Origin: an uncultured Lachnospiraceae bacterium
GTDB lineage: Bacteria; Bacillota; Clostridia; Lachnospirales; Lachnospiraceae
Reading direction: 5' to 3'
Assembly: GCA_910577675.1 (NCBI GenBank)
Contig: CAJTOR010000030.1
Location: 1 to 42,696 of the forward strand
DNA length: 42,696 nucleotides
The notes beneath the pieces were generated by a model. That model searched no databases. It saw only the letters and a list, made by a program, of their open reading frames with translations, and was not told the origin of the DNA. Numbering within the stretch: the stretch's first letter is position 1; every line of letters begins with the position of its first letter. The position numbers and the translations under genes are program-made. Of this stretch, positions 32,101 to 40,362 are shown piece by piece.

Positions 32101-32889
32101 CTATAAAAATTTTTCGCCAAACTCCTTAATCACCGCAAAAAGCCCGGTATCAAGCAGGGCACGGGCGCGATCCTTTATCTCCCCCGGAATTTCCCGGTAA
32201 TAAGCCTGTGCAATCCCGCCCGCCATACAGGCGATGGTGTCGCTGTCACCCCCGATGGAAACTGCATTGCGGATGGCATCCTCGTAGGAATCGGACTCAA
32301 AAAACGAGAGAAGCGCCGGCGGTACCGAATAGGAAGCCCGGCTGTCAAAAACATATCCCGCCCTGATCTTATCAAGGCTTGTAAGCCCAGGATAGTAATG
32401 TTTTTCCACATAATCCCTGATCTGCTTCTTGTCCGCCCCGCTCCTTGCCAGATAGACACAGACCGCAACCGCCTGCGCGCCGCGTATGGCCTCCCGGTTC
32501 CTGTGGGTATAGCGGCAGCTTGCGCAAACCTCCTTTTTTACTTCGCGGATACTTGACATCGCATATCCGATCGGAACCGCGCGCATAGCCGCCCCATTTC
32601 CAAAACTTCTCTGCACCCGGATGGTATCAGCCGCCGCCCACTCCGAAAACATCTGCCCAAAGCCCGCATCCTTATACCTACGGTAATACTGCCTGTACCA
32701 CATGGCATAAGCCCTATGCATCGGAACGGCGGATGTATCCTTATGCAAGAGCGCATCCGCCACCGCAACGCACAGTACTGTATCATCCGTAAAGTGGCTC
32801 CCCTCAGGAAACAAGTCAAAATCCTTTGTTTTCACATTATGCCATTCGTAAGTGGAGCCGATAATATCCCCGATCACCGCACCAAGCAA
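32101..32889 (-). CDS. ADP-ribosylglycohydrolase (DraG/ARH family)
   Basis: Hydrolase of 262 residues that would remove ADP-ribose from a protein or nucleic-acid target. Both metal-ligand motifs are intact: FTDDTVLCVAVADALL near residues 33-48 and SIGGDSDTIACMAGGIAQA near the C-terminus, with GAVIGDIIGSTYEW at the start. The start is a TTG at 32889 because GGAGG lies 7 bases upstream and this gives the standard LLGAVIGD beginning; the longer version would add 18 basic residues. GGAGG straddles the TAG stop of the upstream GTPase-RNase gene, so expression is coupled to it. The physiological target is unknown. Confidence 0.9.
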   Translation of the reverse strand: MLGAVIGDIIGSTYEWHNVKTKDFDLFPEGSHFTDDTVLCVAVADALLHKDTSAVPMHRAYAMWYRQYYRRYKDAGFGQMFSEWAAADTIRVQRSFGNGAAMRAVPIGYAMSSIREVKKEVCASCRYTHRNREAIRGAQAVAVCVYLARSGADKKQIRDYVEKHYYPGLTSLDKIRAGYVFDSRASYSVPPALLSFFESDSYEDAIRNAVSIGGDSDTIACMAGGIAQAYYREIPGEIKDRARALLDTGLFAVIKEFGEKFL

Positions 32890-32893
32890 GCTG

Positions 32894-35674
32894 CTACCTC
32901 CCCTTCTCCTTTTCCTCCTGATAAGGAGCCTGCCCCGGGCCAAGTGCCTTTAACAGCGCGTCCTTTATCTGGGAATTTTTCCCATTCCCGCTTTTTTTTG
33001 CATGCTGGGCTAAGCTTTTTCCCCCAACTCGCTCCACTTCCTCTTTTAATTCCCTCGAAGACATGCGCACCGCCCCCTGTCCGATTACAATAAGCTGTTC
33101 GAGCGCGTCCGAGGTCGCAACAGTCACATGGTACTTTTTCCCAAGTTCATGGGAAACCTTCTCGATATACATATCCGCTGTTTCCGCCTCCTTCGTATAC
33201 ACCACATGGATATTGTGGTACTTTTGTACCTCGCCGGGGTTTCCCTTAACCCGGTACGCATCAAATACCAGGATCAGCCGGTAATTGGTATAACCCTGAT
33301 AATTACAAAGAATATCCATCAGCCTGCCGCGCGCAGCTTCCAGGTTTGTTTTTGCAAGGGCTGCAAGCTCATCCCATGCAAAAATTACATTGTAGCCATC
33401 CACAAGCAGGTATTCCGGCAGACGCTCATCGGATAATTCCTTCTTTATTATTTCGACCGAGCGCGCGGTTTCCCTCGCCTCGATCTCCCTTTTCTGCTTC
33501 TTTAATGACTTCTTCTCTAAAGCCTCCTGCCCCAGGGTATGTGACCCCACCGGGACACGGCGCTTAATCTCCCCGAATGTGCGCGTAAAAATCTCGTTAA
33601 GTTCCTGTTCCGCCGCATACGCCGCCCCGAGATACCCCCCTTTTTTACCGCCCCCCTTCTCTTCTTTGCTAAAACCCGAATATTCCCCCGGCTCAAAATC
33701 CTCCTCTTTCCCGAAAGAACTTTCCTTTCCATCCACCACCGGTTCAAGATGCATAAAGTCCGCCGCCTTCTGCCACGGCACCACCACTCCCGCCCCGTGG
33801 GAACAAAACACAGAGTCCGCCGTATTATCAAGATCCGCCTCCGGTCTGTAACCGATTTTTTCAACCACTTCCTCCGTGTTATGGCAGGGCGCATAGCCCG
33901 CGACATGGCAGGAAAAATTCCCCCTCCCGCGCGTGTAGGAAGCAAACTCCAGATCGTACCCCTGCATCTTGGCAACCGGCGCACTTCCAGATAATACCAT
34001 CTTATCCCCGAGTGCCTCCGGCGCGCTGCACCTGCCACACATGCGCTCCACATCCGTCATTGCCCTGCCCAGTACCTCAGTCTGCATCTCCATACGGAAT
34101 TCATAGAAAGGTTCCAAAAGCACACTTTTTGCACGCATCAGCCCGTGGCGCACCGCCCGGTAGGTCGCCTGGCGGAAATCCCCGCCCTCCGTATGTTTGA
34201 TATGTGCCCGGCCCGCTGTCAGGGTAATCTTCATATCCGTGATTGGCGAGCCGGTCAGGACTCCAAGATGCTCCTTCTCCGCAAGGTGGGTAAGCACCAG
34301 GCGCTGCCAGTTTTTCGAAAGTTTATCCTCCGGGCAGACCGATTCAAAAATAAGGCCGCTCCCCGGCTCCCCGGGTGAGAGCAGAAGATGGACTTCCGCA
34401 TAATGTCTTAGCGGTTCGTAATGCCCCATTCCAGGCACGGGAGCCTCTATGGTTTCCCGGTACAAAATACTCCCCGCATCAAACCCTACAACAACACCGT
34501 ACCGCTCCTTTATCTTTTCCGCAAGCACCTCAGTCTGCACCTGCCCCATCAACTGCACATGGATTTCCTGCAAGAGCGGCTCATAGCGGATATGCAGCAG
34601 GGGTTCCTCCTCCGCCAGTTCACGAAAACGTTTTAGCATCACAACCGCATCGCAATCCGGCGGCAGAATTACGCGGTAGGTCATAACAGGTGCGATTACA
34701 GGTGTGGTTCTTTCTTCCTCAATCCCCAGTCCCTGACCCGCGAAAGTAGCGTTAAGTCCCGTTACGGCACAGACTTCACCAGCGCTAACATAATCCACCG
34801 CCCTGTATTTTGCCCCGCTATAAAGGCGTATCTGGTCTATTTTTTCACTGTATTCTTCCTTTGTTAAACTTCCCGTATATTCCACGGTCTGTTTTACCGA
34901 CAGGCGGCCCCCAGTTACTTTTAAAAAGGTAAGGCGCTTTCCCTGCATATCCCTCTCAATTTTATAGACCTTCGCGCCAAATTCTTCCGGATATTTCCTC
35001 CCGATACAATAGCGCTCCATACCGGAAAGCAGCTCGTCTATCCCGGTTAATTTTAACGCCGAACCAAAATAGACCGGGAAGACCTTCCTTCCCGCCACCG
35101 CCTCCCCGATTTCACTCTCGCTGAGGCTGCCCCGCTCCATATAAGCGTCAAGGAGCTCTTCCGAACAGACTGCAAGCTCCTCAAATAATTTTCCCTTATC
35201 GCTGCCCGTAAAATCCACACACTCCTCCGAGAGCCTCGTCCTCAGGTTTATCATGCGCGTTTTAGGGTCAGCCCCGAAAAGATCCATCTTGTTGACAAAA
35301 AGAAAAGTCGGAACCTTATAGTGCGAAAGAAGCTTAAAGAGGGTTTCCGTATGTGCCTGCACTCCGTCCGTGCCGCTGATTACAAGCACCGCATAATCAA
35401 GTACTGAGAGGCAGCGCTCCATCTCTGCCGAAAAATCCACATGCCCCGGCGTATCAAGCAGGATCAGTTCCGTTTCCCCAAAGGTGAGCCTTGCCTGCTT
35501 TAAATAGATGGTTATTCCCCTCTCCCGCTCCTGCTCATCCATATCCAAAAAAGCATCCTTATGATCCACGCGCCCAAGCTTCCTGATACTGCCCGACCGG
35601 TACAAAATAGCTTCGGAAAGCGTGGTCTTCCCCGCATCCACATGGGCGAGTATTCCGGTTACAATCTTTTTCAT
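32894..35674 (-). CDS. Tet(M)/EF-G-like translation GTPase fused to YacP/Rae1-type NYN ribonuclease domain
   Basis: A 926-residue fusion. Residues 1-640 are a ribosomal-protection/EF-G-like GTPase: G1 AHVDAGKT (10-17), RGITI, DTPGHVDF, NKMDLFGAD, then EF-G-like domains II-V. A charged, Gly/Lys-rich linker follows (about 645-750). Residues about 755-885 match YacP/Rae1 of Bacillus, a ribosome-dependent A-site mRNA endonuclease. They retain acidic residues in VDGYNVI (Asp759), VFDAYRV (Asp805), ETAD (Asp834) and ATSD (Asp856). The loop that in Tet(M) carries YSPVS reads HIKHTEGGDF here, so tetracycline protection is doubtful. ATG 35674 overlaps the previous stop by four bases (ATGA). Domain calls are from recognition; function is inferred. 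Confidence 0.88.
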   Translation of the reverse strand: MKKIVTGILAHVDAGKTTLSEAILYRSGSIRKLGRVDHKDAFLDMDEQERERGITIYLKQARLTFGETELILLDTPGHVDFSAEMERCLSVLDYAVLVISGTDGVQAHTETLFKLLSHYKVPTFLFVNKMDLFGADPKTRMINLRTRLSEECVDFTGSDKGKLFEELAVCSEELLDAYMERGSLSESEIGEAVAGRKVFPVYFGSALKLTGIDELLSGMERYCIGRKYPEEFGAKVYKIERDMQGKRLTFLKVTGGRLSVKQTVEYTGSLTKEEYSEKIDQIRLYSGAKYRAVDYVSAGEVCAVTGLNATFAGQGLGIEEERTTPVIAPVMTYRVILPPDCDAVVMLKRFRELAEEEPLLHIRYEPLLQEIHVQLMGQVQTEVLAEKIKERYGVVVGFDAGSILYRETIEAPVPGMGHYEPLRHYAEVHLLLSPGEPGSGLIFESVCPEDKLSKNWQRLVLTHLAEKEHLGVLTGSPITDMKITLTAGRAHIKHTEGGDFRQATYRAVRHGLMRAKSVLLEPFYEFRMEMQTEVLGRAMTDVERMCGRCSAPEALGDKMVLSGSAPVAKMQGYDLEFASYTRGRGNFSCHVAGYAPCHNTEEVVEKIGYRPEADLDNTADSVFCSHGAGVVVPWQKAADFMHLEPVVDGKESSFGKEEDFEPGEYSGFSKEEKGGGKKGGYLGAAYAAEQELNEIFTRTFGEIKRRVPVGSHTLGQEALEKKSLKKQKREIEARETARSVEIIKKELSDERLPEYLLVDGYNVIFAWDELAALAKTNLEAARGRLMDILCNYQGYTNYRLILVFDAYRVKGNPGEVQKYHNIHVVYTKEAETADMYIEKVSHELGKKYHVTVATSDALEQLIVIGQGAVRMSSRELKEEVERVGGKSLAQHAKKSGNGKNSQIKDALLKALGPGQAPYQEEKEKGR

Positions 35675-36072
35675 GGTTTTAGTCCCTGCCCGTATATTGC
35701 CTTTTCCCGCCCAAGCTCCGCAAGGAGCCGAAGCACGTTCCATCGCGCATTTTCCGCGGTAAGCACCGCCTTGTAATCCACCTTTACCTCACTCTGCCCA
35801 AGCGCCAAAAGAAGCTTATCAAGCTGCTTTTCTGAAAGCCCGCACATAAAAATCAGACTTTCAGGAATCGGACTTCCCTCATAAATCCCTTCCCTTTCCC
35901 CAAGCTGCACGGACTCAGAAAGACTTAAAAGCTTCGCCTCCGATAATACCCCCATCTCCTGCCGGTACAAAATCAAAGGCACCTCCTCGACACGCAGTTT
36001 AATATTGCCCGCCGCCCTCTTTATTTTTGCGAGCTCCTCCGCACGCACGCCAAATACCAATATTTTCGCCAT
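35671..36072 (-). CDS. DUF3783-like small protein
   Basis: A 133-residue protein resembling DUF3783 proteins: an N-terminal strand-helix unit (AKILVFGVRAEELAKIKRAAG), and a C-terminal half with FMCGLSEKQLDKLLLALGQSEVKVDYKAVLT. No enzyme motif is visible and the role is unknown. ATG 36072 is preferred because AAAGGA lies 11 bases upstream and MAKILVFG is the natural beginning; ATG 36084 is the alternative. Its stop overlaps the start of the GTPase-RNase gene by four bases, so the two are translationally coupled. A near-consensus promoter lies upstream. Confidence 0.7.
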   Translation of the reverse strand: MAKILVFGVRAEELAKIKRAAGNIKLRVEEVPLILYRQEMGVLSEAKLLSLSESVQLGEREGIYEGSPIPESLIFMCGLSEKQLDKLLLALGQSEVKVDYKAVLTAENARWNVLRLLAELGREKAIYGQGLKP

Positions 36073-36176
36073 GGAAACCAACATCCTTTCACTGCGGCCT
36101 GGTTATAAAAATCGAAACCCGTAAAGCCGCCATTTATTTGCCCGAAAAAAATCTAAAGGGCATCTCTTTCCCCCGT

Positions 36177-36205
36177 ATTATATCAACTTGTACGGATTAT
36201 GTAAA
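36177..36205 (-). promoter_or_regulatory. Promoter of the DUF3783-GTPase/RNase-ADP-ribosylhydrolase operon
   Basis: Minus strand TTTACA (36200-36205), 17 bp, perfect TATAAT (36177-36182), about 100 bases before the first gene. Confidence 0.75.
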
Positions 36206-36244
36206 GGAGCGAAAAAACTTATGAAATTCTTAAACATTTCCCCC

Positions 36245-36394
36245 TATGCACCGAATCCAAAATATGGTATACTGTGCAAACGATAAGCCAAAACTTATCA
36301 AATCCGTTTTTCCAGCTAAACCGTTGATTTCCATGCAAAAATTCGTGAATTATTTGTGAAACCGCTTTATCATTCCGGTAAAATCGTGTAATAT
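36245..36394 (+). promoter_or_regulatory. Candidate tandem promoters of the foldase gene
   Basis: Two plus-strand candidates are seen. One is an extended -10 TGGTATACT at 36265-36273 in the context AATATGGTATA, which is also present at the chemoreceptor's first promoter. The other is TTATCA (36367-36372), 16 bp, TAATAT (36389-36394). No gene is visible in 36073-36446. Confidence 0.4.
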
Positions 36395-36446
36395 AGCAGG
36401 GAAAGAAGCAAAGGCTGCAAAACAGTAAAGAAATGGAGGAAATAAA

Positions 36447-37775
36447 ATGGGAAACCAGAAGAACCAAACTCCGGCAGATAAAACTGCCGAAAAGAAAATG
36501 ACAAAATATGACCTGAAAATGCAGGCCAGAAAAGAAGCCGAGGCAAGGGAGAAGCGCCAGAGTATGATTACCCGGATAGCAGCCCTTATCGTACTTGTGC
36601 TGGTTGTGATCGTCGCCGTTGCCGTGCCGCTCACAAAGCGCATCAGCGCAAAGGGGGAATATATCCGTATCGGCGACCACTCCCTCTCAAAAATCGATTA
36701 CGATTTTTATTATGGCTACAGCGTAAATTCCTATCTCGCCCAATATTCCTATATCCTGCCGTATATGGGACTTGATACCACCAAAAGTTTTGATTCCCAG
36801 CAATTTGACGATACAACAACATGGCAGCAGTATTTTGACCAGATGACCGCCACAAATATCCGCCAGTACCTTGCACTTTCCGACGATGCAAAAAAGACGG
36901 GATTTACCTACGATATGGATGCGGATTATGAAAGCTTTTACAAGGACATGACCGAGGCAGCCACCACACAGGGCGTTTCTCTAAAAACCTATTTAAAAAA
37001 TATGTTCGGCTCCTACGCGACCAAGTCCTCCCTGAAAGACTGCGTTACCACCTTCCTTACCGCACAGGCATATTATTCCCAAATTTTGGAAGATAACAAG
37101 CCAACCAAGGCGGAAATTGACGAGCGCTATGAAGAAAAGAAACGCGACTATGACAATATCCACTTCTCCGCTTTCGATATAGCGGCGGATATCCCGGAAG
37201 ATGCGACCGACGAGCAGAAAGAGGAAGCCATGGCAGCCGCAAAGAAAAAGGCGGACGAGTTTGTTTCCCGCTTTAAAAACGGAGAGGAATTCCTCGCCCT
37301 GTGCAGGGAGTTCGCGACGGAAGAGCAGGCAAAGAAATATGAGGCGGAGGACGCTTCCGCATACCAGGATTCCACCTATGCGGGCATGCATTCCGCATAC
37401 CGCGACTGGCTCTTTGACGAGGAGCGCAAAGAGAACGAGATCACAGCCATTGAAAGTGATTCCACATACTATGTCGTTCTCTTTAATCTGAGGGAAAAGC
37501 CGGATACAGTGGACGATGATATTTCAAATACGATCGCCTCCGAAAAATCCCGCACCTACCTTGACGGGATCAGCGAGGGCTACACGCTTAGCGACCCGAA
37601 AGACCATCTGAATTTAAAAGCCCTTGAATCCGCGGATAAAGATGACGAAAGCGGGGATGATTCCAAGGAAGATGGCTCCACGCCGGAAGATGATAATACG
37701 GATAAAACCAACCCGGAAGATGAGGCTGATGGGAACAACCCTTCCGAAAACGAGGATAAAGACGACACAAAATAA
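36447..37775 (+). CDS. Membrane-anchored SurA/PrsA-type peptidyl-prolyl isomerase (foldase)
   Basis: A 442-residue protein. The charged cytoplasmic N-terminus (about 40 residues) is followed by one membrane helix (about 41-63). A SurA_N-like helical region then contains LSKIDYDFYYGYSVNSYL, and a divergent parvulin domain covers about residues 225-350 (DYDNIHFSAFDIAADIPE, FVSRFKNGEEFLALCREFA, NEITAIESDSTYYVVLF). The C-terminus is a long acidic Asp/Glu/Asn tail (about 395-442) that may bind cations or wall polymers. Unlike PrsA it is not a lipoprotein. It would assist folding of exported proteins, perhaps including the surface lipoproteins encoded here. The ATG has GGAGG with good spacing. Confidence 0.85.
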   Translation: MGNQKNQTPADKTAEKKMTKYDLKMQARKEAEAREKRQSMITRIAALIVLVLVVIVAVAVPLTKRISAKGEYIRIGDHSLSKIDYDFYYGYSVNSYLAQYSYILPYMGLDTTKSFDSQQFDDTTTWQQYFDQMTATNIRQYLALSDDAKKTGFTYDMDADYESFYKDMTEAATTQGVSLKTYLKNMFGSYATKSSLKDCVTTFLTAQAYYSQILEDNKPTKAEIDERYEEKKRDYDNIHFSAFDIAADIPEDATDEQKEEAMAAAKKKADEFVSRFKNGEEFLALCREFATEEQAKKYEAEDASAYQDSTYAGMHSAYRDWLFDEERKENEITAIESDSTYYVVLFNLREKPDTVDDDISNTIASEKSRTYLDGISEGYTLSDPKDHLNLKALESADKDDESGDDSKEDGSTPEDDNTDKTNPEDEADGNNPSENEDKDDTK

Positions 37776-37804
37776 TTAAAAACCGGACAGGACTTTTCAC
37801 ACTG

Positions 37805-37844
37805 TAAAAAATGGGGGCTGATGCAAAATTGCATCAGCCCCCAT
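37805..37844. terminator. Terminator between convergent foldase and PL11 genes
   Basis: A perfect 16-bp stem (37811-37826 and 37829-37844, core GGGGGCTGATGCAA). On the minus strand it is followed by TTTTTT, so it is a strong terminator for the PL11 gene; on the plus strand the tail CCTTTA is weaker. Confidence 0.9.
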
Positions 37845-37847
37845 CCT

Positions 37848-40340
37848 TTATTCCAGCACCATCTCCCACTCCATATCCGGTGCCAGATAAAATTTTGTGT
37901 AACATGGCTGGTTGTAACAATTATTCTGCCATGCAACCCCCGTGCGGTACATGGTATCATGCATCAGTGTATAAAGTTTATGCTTTGTCACTTCGTCCGC
38001 AAAATAGATCCTTATCGCATTATCATCCGCCCGCCTGTATAAAATTTCCTCCCTGAAATCCCCCAGGATATCTGCCACCAGGCAGGGATTACCCTTGGTG
38101 CCGTTGTTGGTGCGCACATCCTTTGGCACAAGCAGTACCCCGCGCACGGGGTCGCCCACAATCCCCTCATGCGCCCCGTTCACATAATCCGCCCCGTCAA
38201 TAAACTGCGTCGAAAGATCAGCGGCAAAGCGCACGGACTGGTTTGTCCCAGGTGCCGGGATACAAAGCTTTCTTCCCCTGCAGTCAAACACCTCGTTTAC
38301 AAAACATTGCAGCCCCCGCACATCCGGCATAAAACTGCCGACCATGCATCGCCCAAGATCACGCGGGACATACTTGCCCCAGAGTACCTCCCCCGTCTCG
38401 GCATCGCAGAGTGCGTATCCGTAAGGTGCTTCCTCCCCTCCCTCAAAAACATGGAAAATCTCATAGCCGGGGCGGTCTGGGTCAATTTTTGCCACATGGA
38501 TGGCATCCCCATGCCCCAGTTTCGCCTCCCTTTTATCCGGCAGTTTCCCGAACGAGGAATATTTAAGGCTCCCGTCATGGTCGATAACCGCCGCGCCGTA
38601 AATAATCTCCTGGAAGCCATCCCCATCGATATCCGCCGTGGATAGGCTATGGTTTCCCTGCCCGGCAAGCGCGCCGTACACCGGATCACTCCCCCGCCCG
38701 GAATGAGGGTGGTCACAGAACGGATTTTTCATTGGCACAAAACCTGAGTCCACGATAAAGCGCTCCCGGTGCCGCCCGCCTTTAAAATCATAGGCGGCAA
38801 TACAGGTACGCGTGTAATATCCGCGGCACACTATTAAGGAAGGGTGCTCCCCGTCAAGATAGGCAACCCCGGACAAAAAGCGGTCTACCCGGTTGCACGG
38901 TTCAATGCGCTCCATCGCATAATCCCCCCAGCGAAGCCCGTCATCAATGCGCGGGAATGGGAAATCGATAGTTTCCGCCTCCCTGCCATCCCCGTAAAAC
39001 ATTGTCAAAAACTCCGGTCCGGTGTAAACAAAACCGCAGAAATCCCAGAGCATATTCCTCTCACTGCGGGAAGGGGCATACTGATGGATGAAATAATCCG
39101 CAAGCCACAGGGCATCCTTTCTGCTAAGGGGATACTCTTTTTCAGGGGGAATCCCGAAACATTCCTCGAGCGTGGACGGCCACTCACCGCGGCGGACTTC
39201 TTCCATATTTTTCCAGTCCATAAAAACCAAAGCCATATGTTCCCGGTAATCTTCCCTGCTGCAAACATAATTATCCGTATGGGAAACACCGCAGGCCACG
39301 GCTTTTTGCGGCAGCGTAATATAGTGCCAGCGCATCCTCTGCCCATTAATATACTCATAATCCCCCGGCGGGCATATATCCGAACCAGATTCCTCTTCCT
39401 CCCGCACCGGTCTGAGAACCCTGCTTCCCGGCGCTGTCTTAACTGAAATCTCCGCCCTCCCGTCCCCGTCAAAATCAAAGACCATAAACTGTGTGTAGTG
39501 GGCACCTGCGCGGATATTTGGTCCTAGGTCAATCCGAAAAAGCAGCCTCCCGTCAAATTTATAACAATCAAGGATGCAATGTCCCGTATAGCCCTTTTGG
39601 GAAACATCTTTTGAATTATCCGGATCCCATTTTACAATATACTCGTAATCCCCATCCCCGTCCACATCGCCGACACTCATATCATTTGCGTGGTAGGAAA
39701 AAACTTCCCCGTCGGGGGTTACCCCGCCCTCCGGGCGGCAGATAGGGATATCATAATAATTCTCCCCGGAAGGGAATGCGCTGACACCCTCCTCCCCGCT
39801 GCCTGCCATATCCGCCTTTCTCACCTGATACACATCATTTATCGTCCCGCCCACATCCAGGTAATTTGTGCTGTCACATACGCGGGCGATAATCTCCCCG
39901 TTCTTAACCACATCAAAATCCACACCCGAAAGCCCTGTTTCGGTATATCCATCCACCTCGGACTTCATAAGCCGCCAGGATAAGAATATCCCCTTATCCA
40001 CACACATGGCAACAAGCCCCCGCAAAAGGTGCTCAAGCTGTTCATGAAATATGCGGCGCACCGGTGTTTTTATGCTCCCGCACGCGATTTCCTGCCCGGC
40101 AAGCGTAACAGCAAAAAGTCTGAAATAATGCGGTATATGCGTTGAGCGGCGAAATGAGAACTCCGTTCCCTCCCCAAAATAAATACACCGGTACTGCATA
40201 TCCGGTGTATCCCGATCCGACCAATATAAGCGGTATGTAACCCCCGCACCGGGATACTTCTCCCAGTGCAGGCAGATTTCATCCTCCCGTATTTCTTTTA
40301 TTTTAAAGTCAGCAAAAAACTCCCCGCCTGTATATGCCAT
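37848..40340 (-). CDS. Rhamnogalacturonan lyase, PL11 family (YesW/YesX type)
   Basis: Predicted pectin lyase of 830 residues acting on the rhamnogalacturonan I backbone. An N-terminal fibronectin-like region is followed by an eight-bladed propeller. The propeller carries Ca-binding loops DVDGDGDYE, DFDGDGRAE and DIDGDGFQE and the blocks TNYLDVGGTINDVYQVRKAD, GPEFLTMF, NRVDRFLSGVAYLDGEHPSLIVCRGYYTRT and TNNGTKGNPCLVADILGDFREEI. No signal peptide is visible, so it would act in the cytoplasm on imported oligomers, like YesX. Between blades there is an extra segment (about residues 350-430, HMALVF...LWDFCGF) not typical of YesW. Start ATG 40340 has a perfect GAGGAGG. There is no pectin transporter next to it, so it is isolated from the rest of a pectin pathway. 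Confidence 0.9.
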   Translation of the reverse strand: MAYTGGEFFADFKIKEIREDEICLHWEKYPGAGVTYRLYWSDRDTPDMQYRCIYFGEGTEFSFRRSTHIPHYFRLFAVTLAGQEIACGSIKTPVRRIFHEQLEHLLRGLVAMCVDKGIFLSWRLMKSEVDGYTETGLSGVDFDVVKNGEIIARVCDSTNYLDVGGTINDVYQVRKADMAGSGEEGVSAFPSGENYYDIPICRPEGGVTPDGEVFSYHANDMSVGDVDGDGDYEYIVKWDPDNSKDVSQKGYTGHCILDCYKFDGRLLFRIDLGPNIRAGAHYTQFMVFDFDGDGRAEISVKTAPGSRVLRPVREEEESGSDICPPGDYEYINGQRMRWHYITLPQKAVACGVSHTDNYVCSREDYREHMALVFMDWKNMEEVRRGEWPSTLEECFGIPPEKEYPLSRKDALWLADYFIHQYAPSRSERNMLWDFCGFVYTGPEFLTMFYGDGREAETIDFPFPRIDDGLRWGDYAMERIEPCNRVDRFLSGVAYLDGEHPSLIVCRGYYTRTCIAAYDFKGGRHRERFIVDSGFVPMKNPFCDHPHSGRGSDPVYGALAGQGNHSLSTADIDGDGFQEIIYGAAVIDHDGSLKYSSFGKLPDKREAKLGHGDAIHVAKIDPDRPGYEIFHVFEGGEEAPYGYALCDAETGEVLWGKYVPRDLGRCMVGSFMPDVRGLQCFVNEVFDCRGRKLCIPAPGTNQSVRFAADLSTQFIDGADYVNGAHEGIVGDPVRGVLLVPKDVRTNNGTKGNPCLVADILGDFREEILYRRADDNAIRIYFADEVTKHKLYTLMHDTMYRTGVAWQNNCYNQPCYTKFYLAPDMEWEMVLE

Positions 40341-40362
40341 AAAGAATCCTCCTCTTTCCCGG

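Noticed and set aside
32894..35674. Calling the fusion a tetracycline-resistance determinant
   Set aside because: The domain IV loop differs from Tet(M), the gene is in a chromosomal operon with no mobile-element signs, and a nuclease domain is attached; resistance cannot be claimed from sequence.
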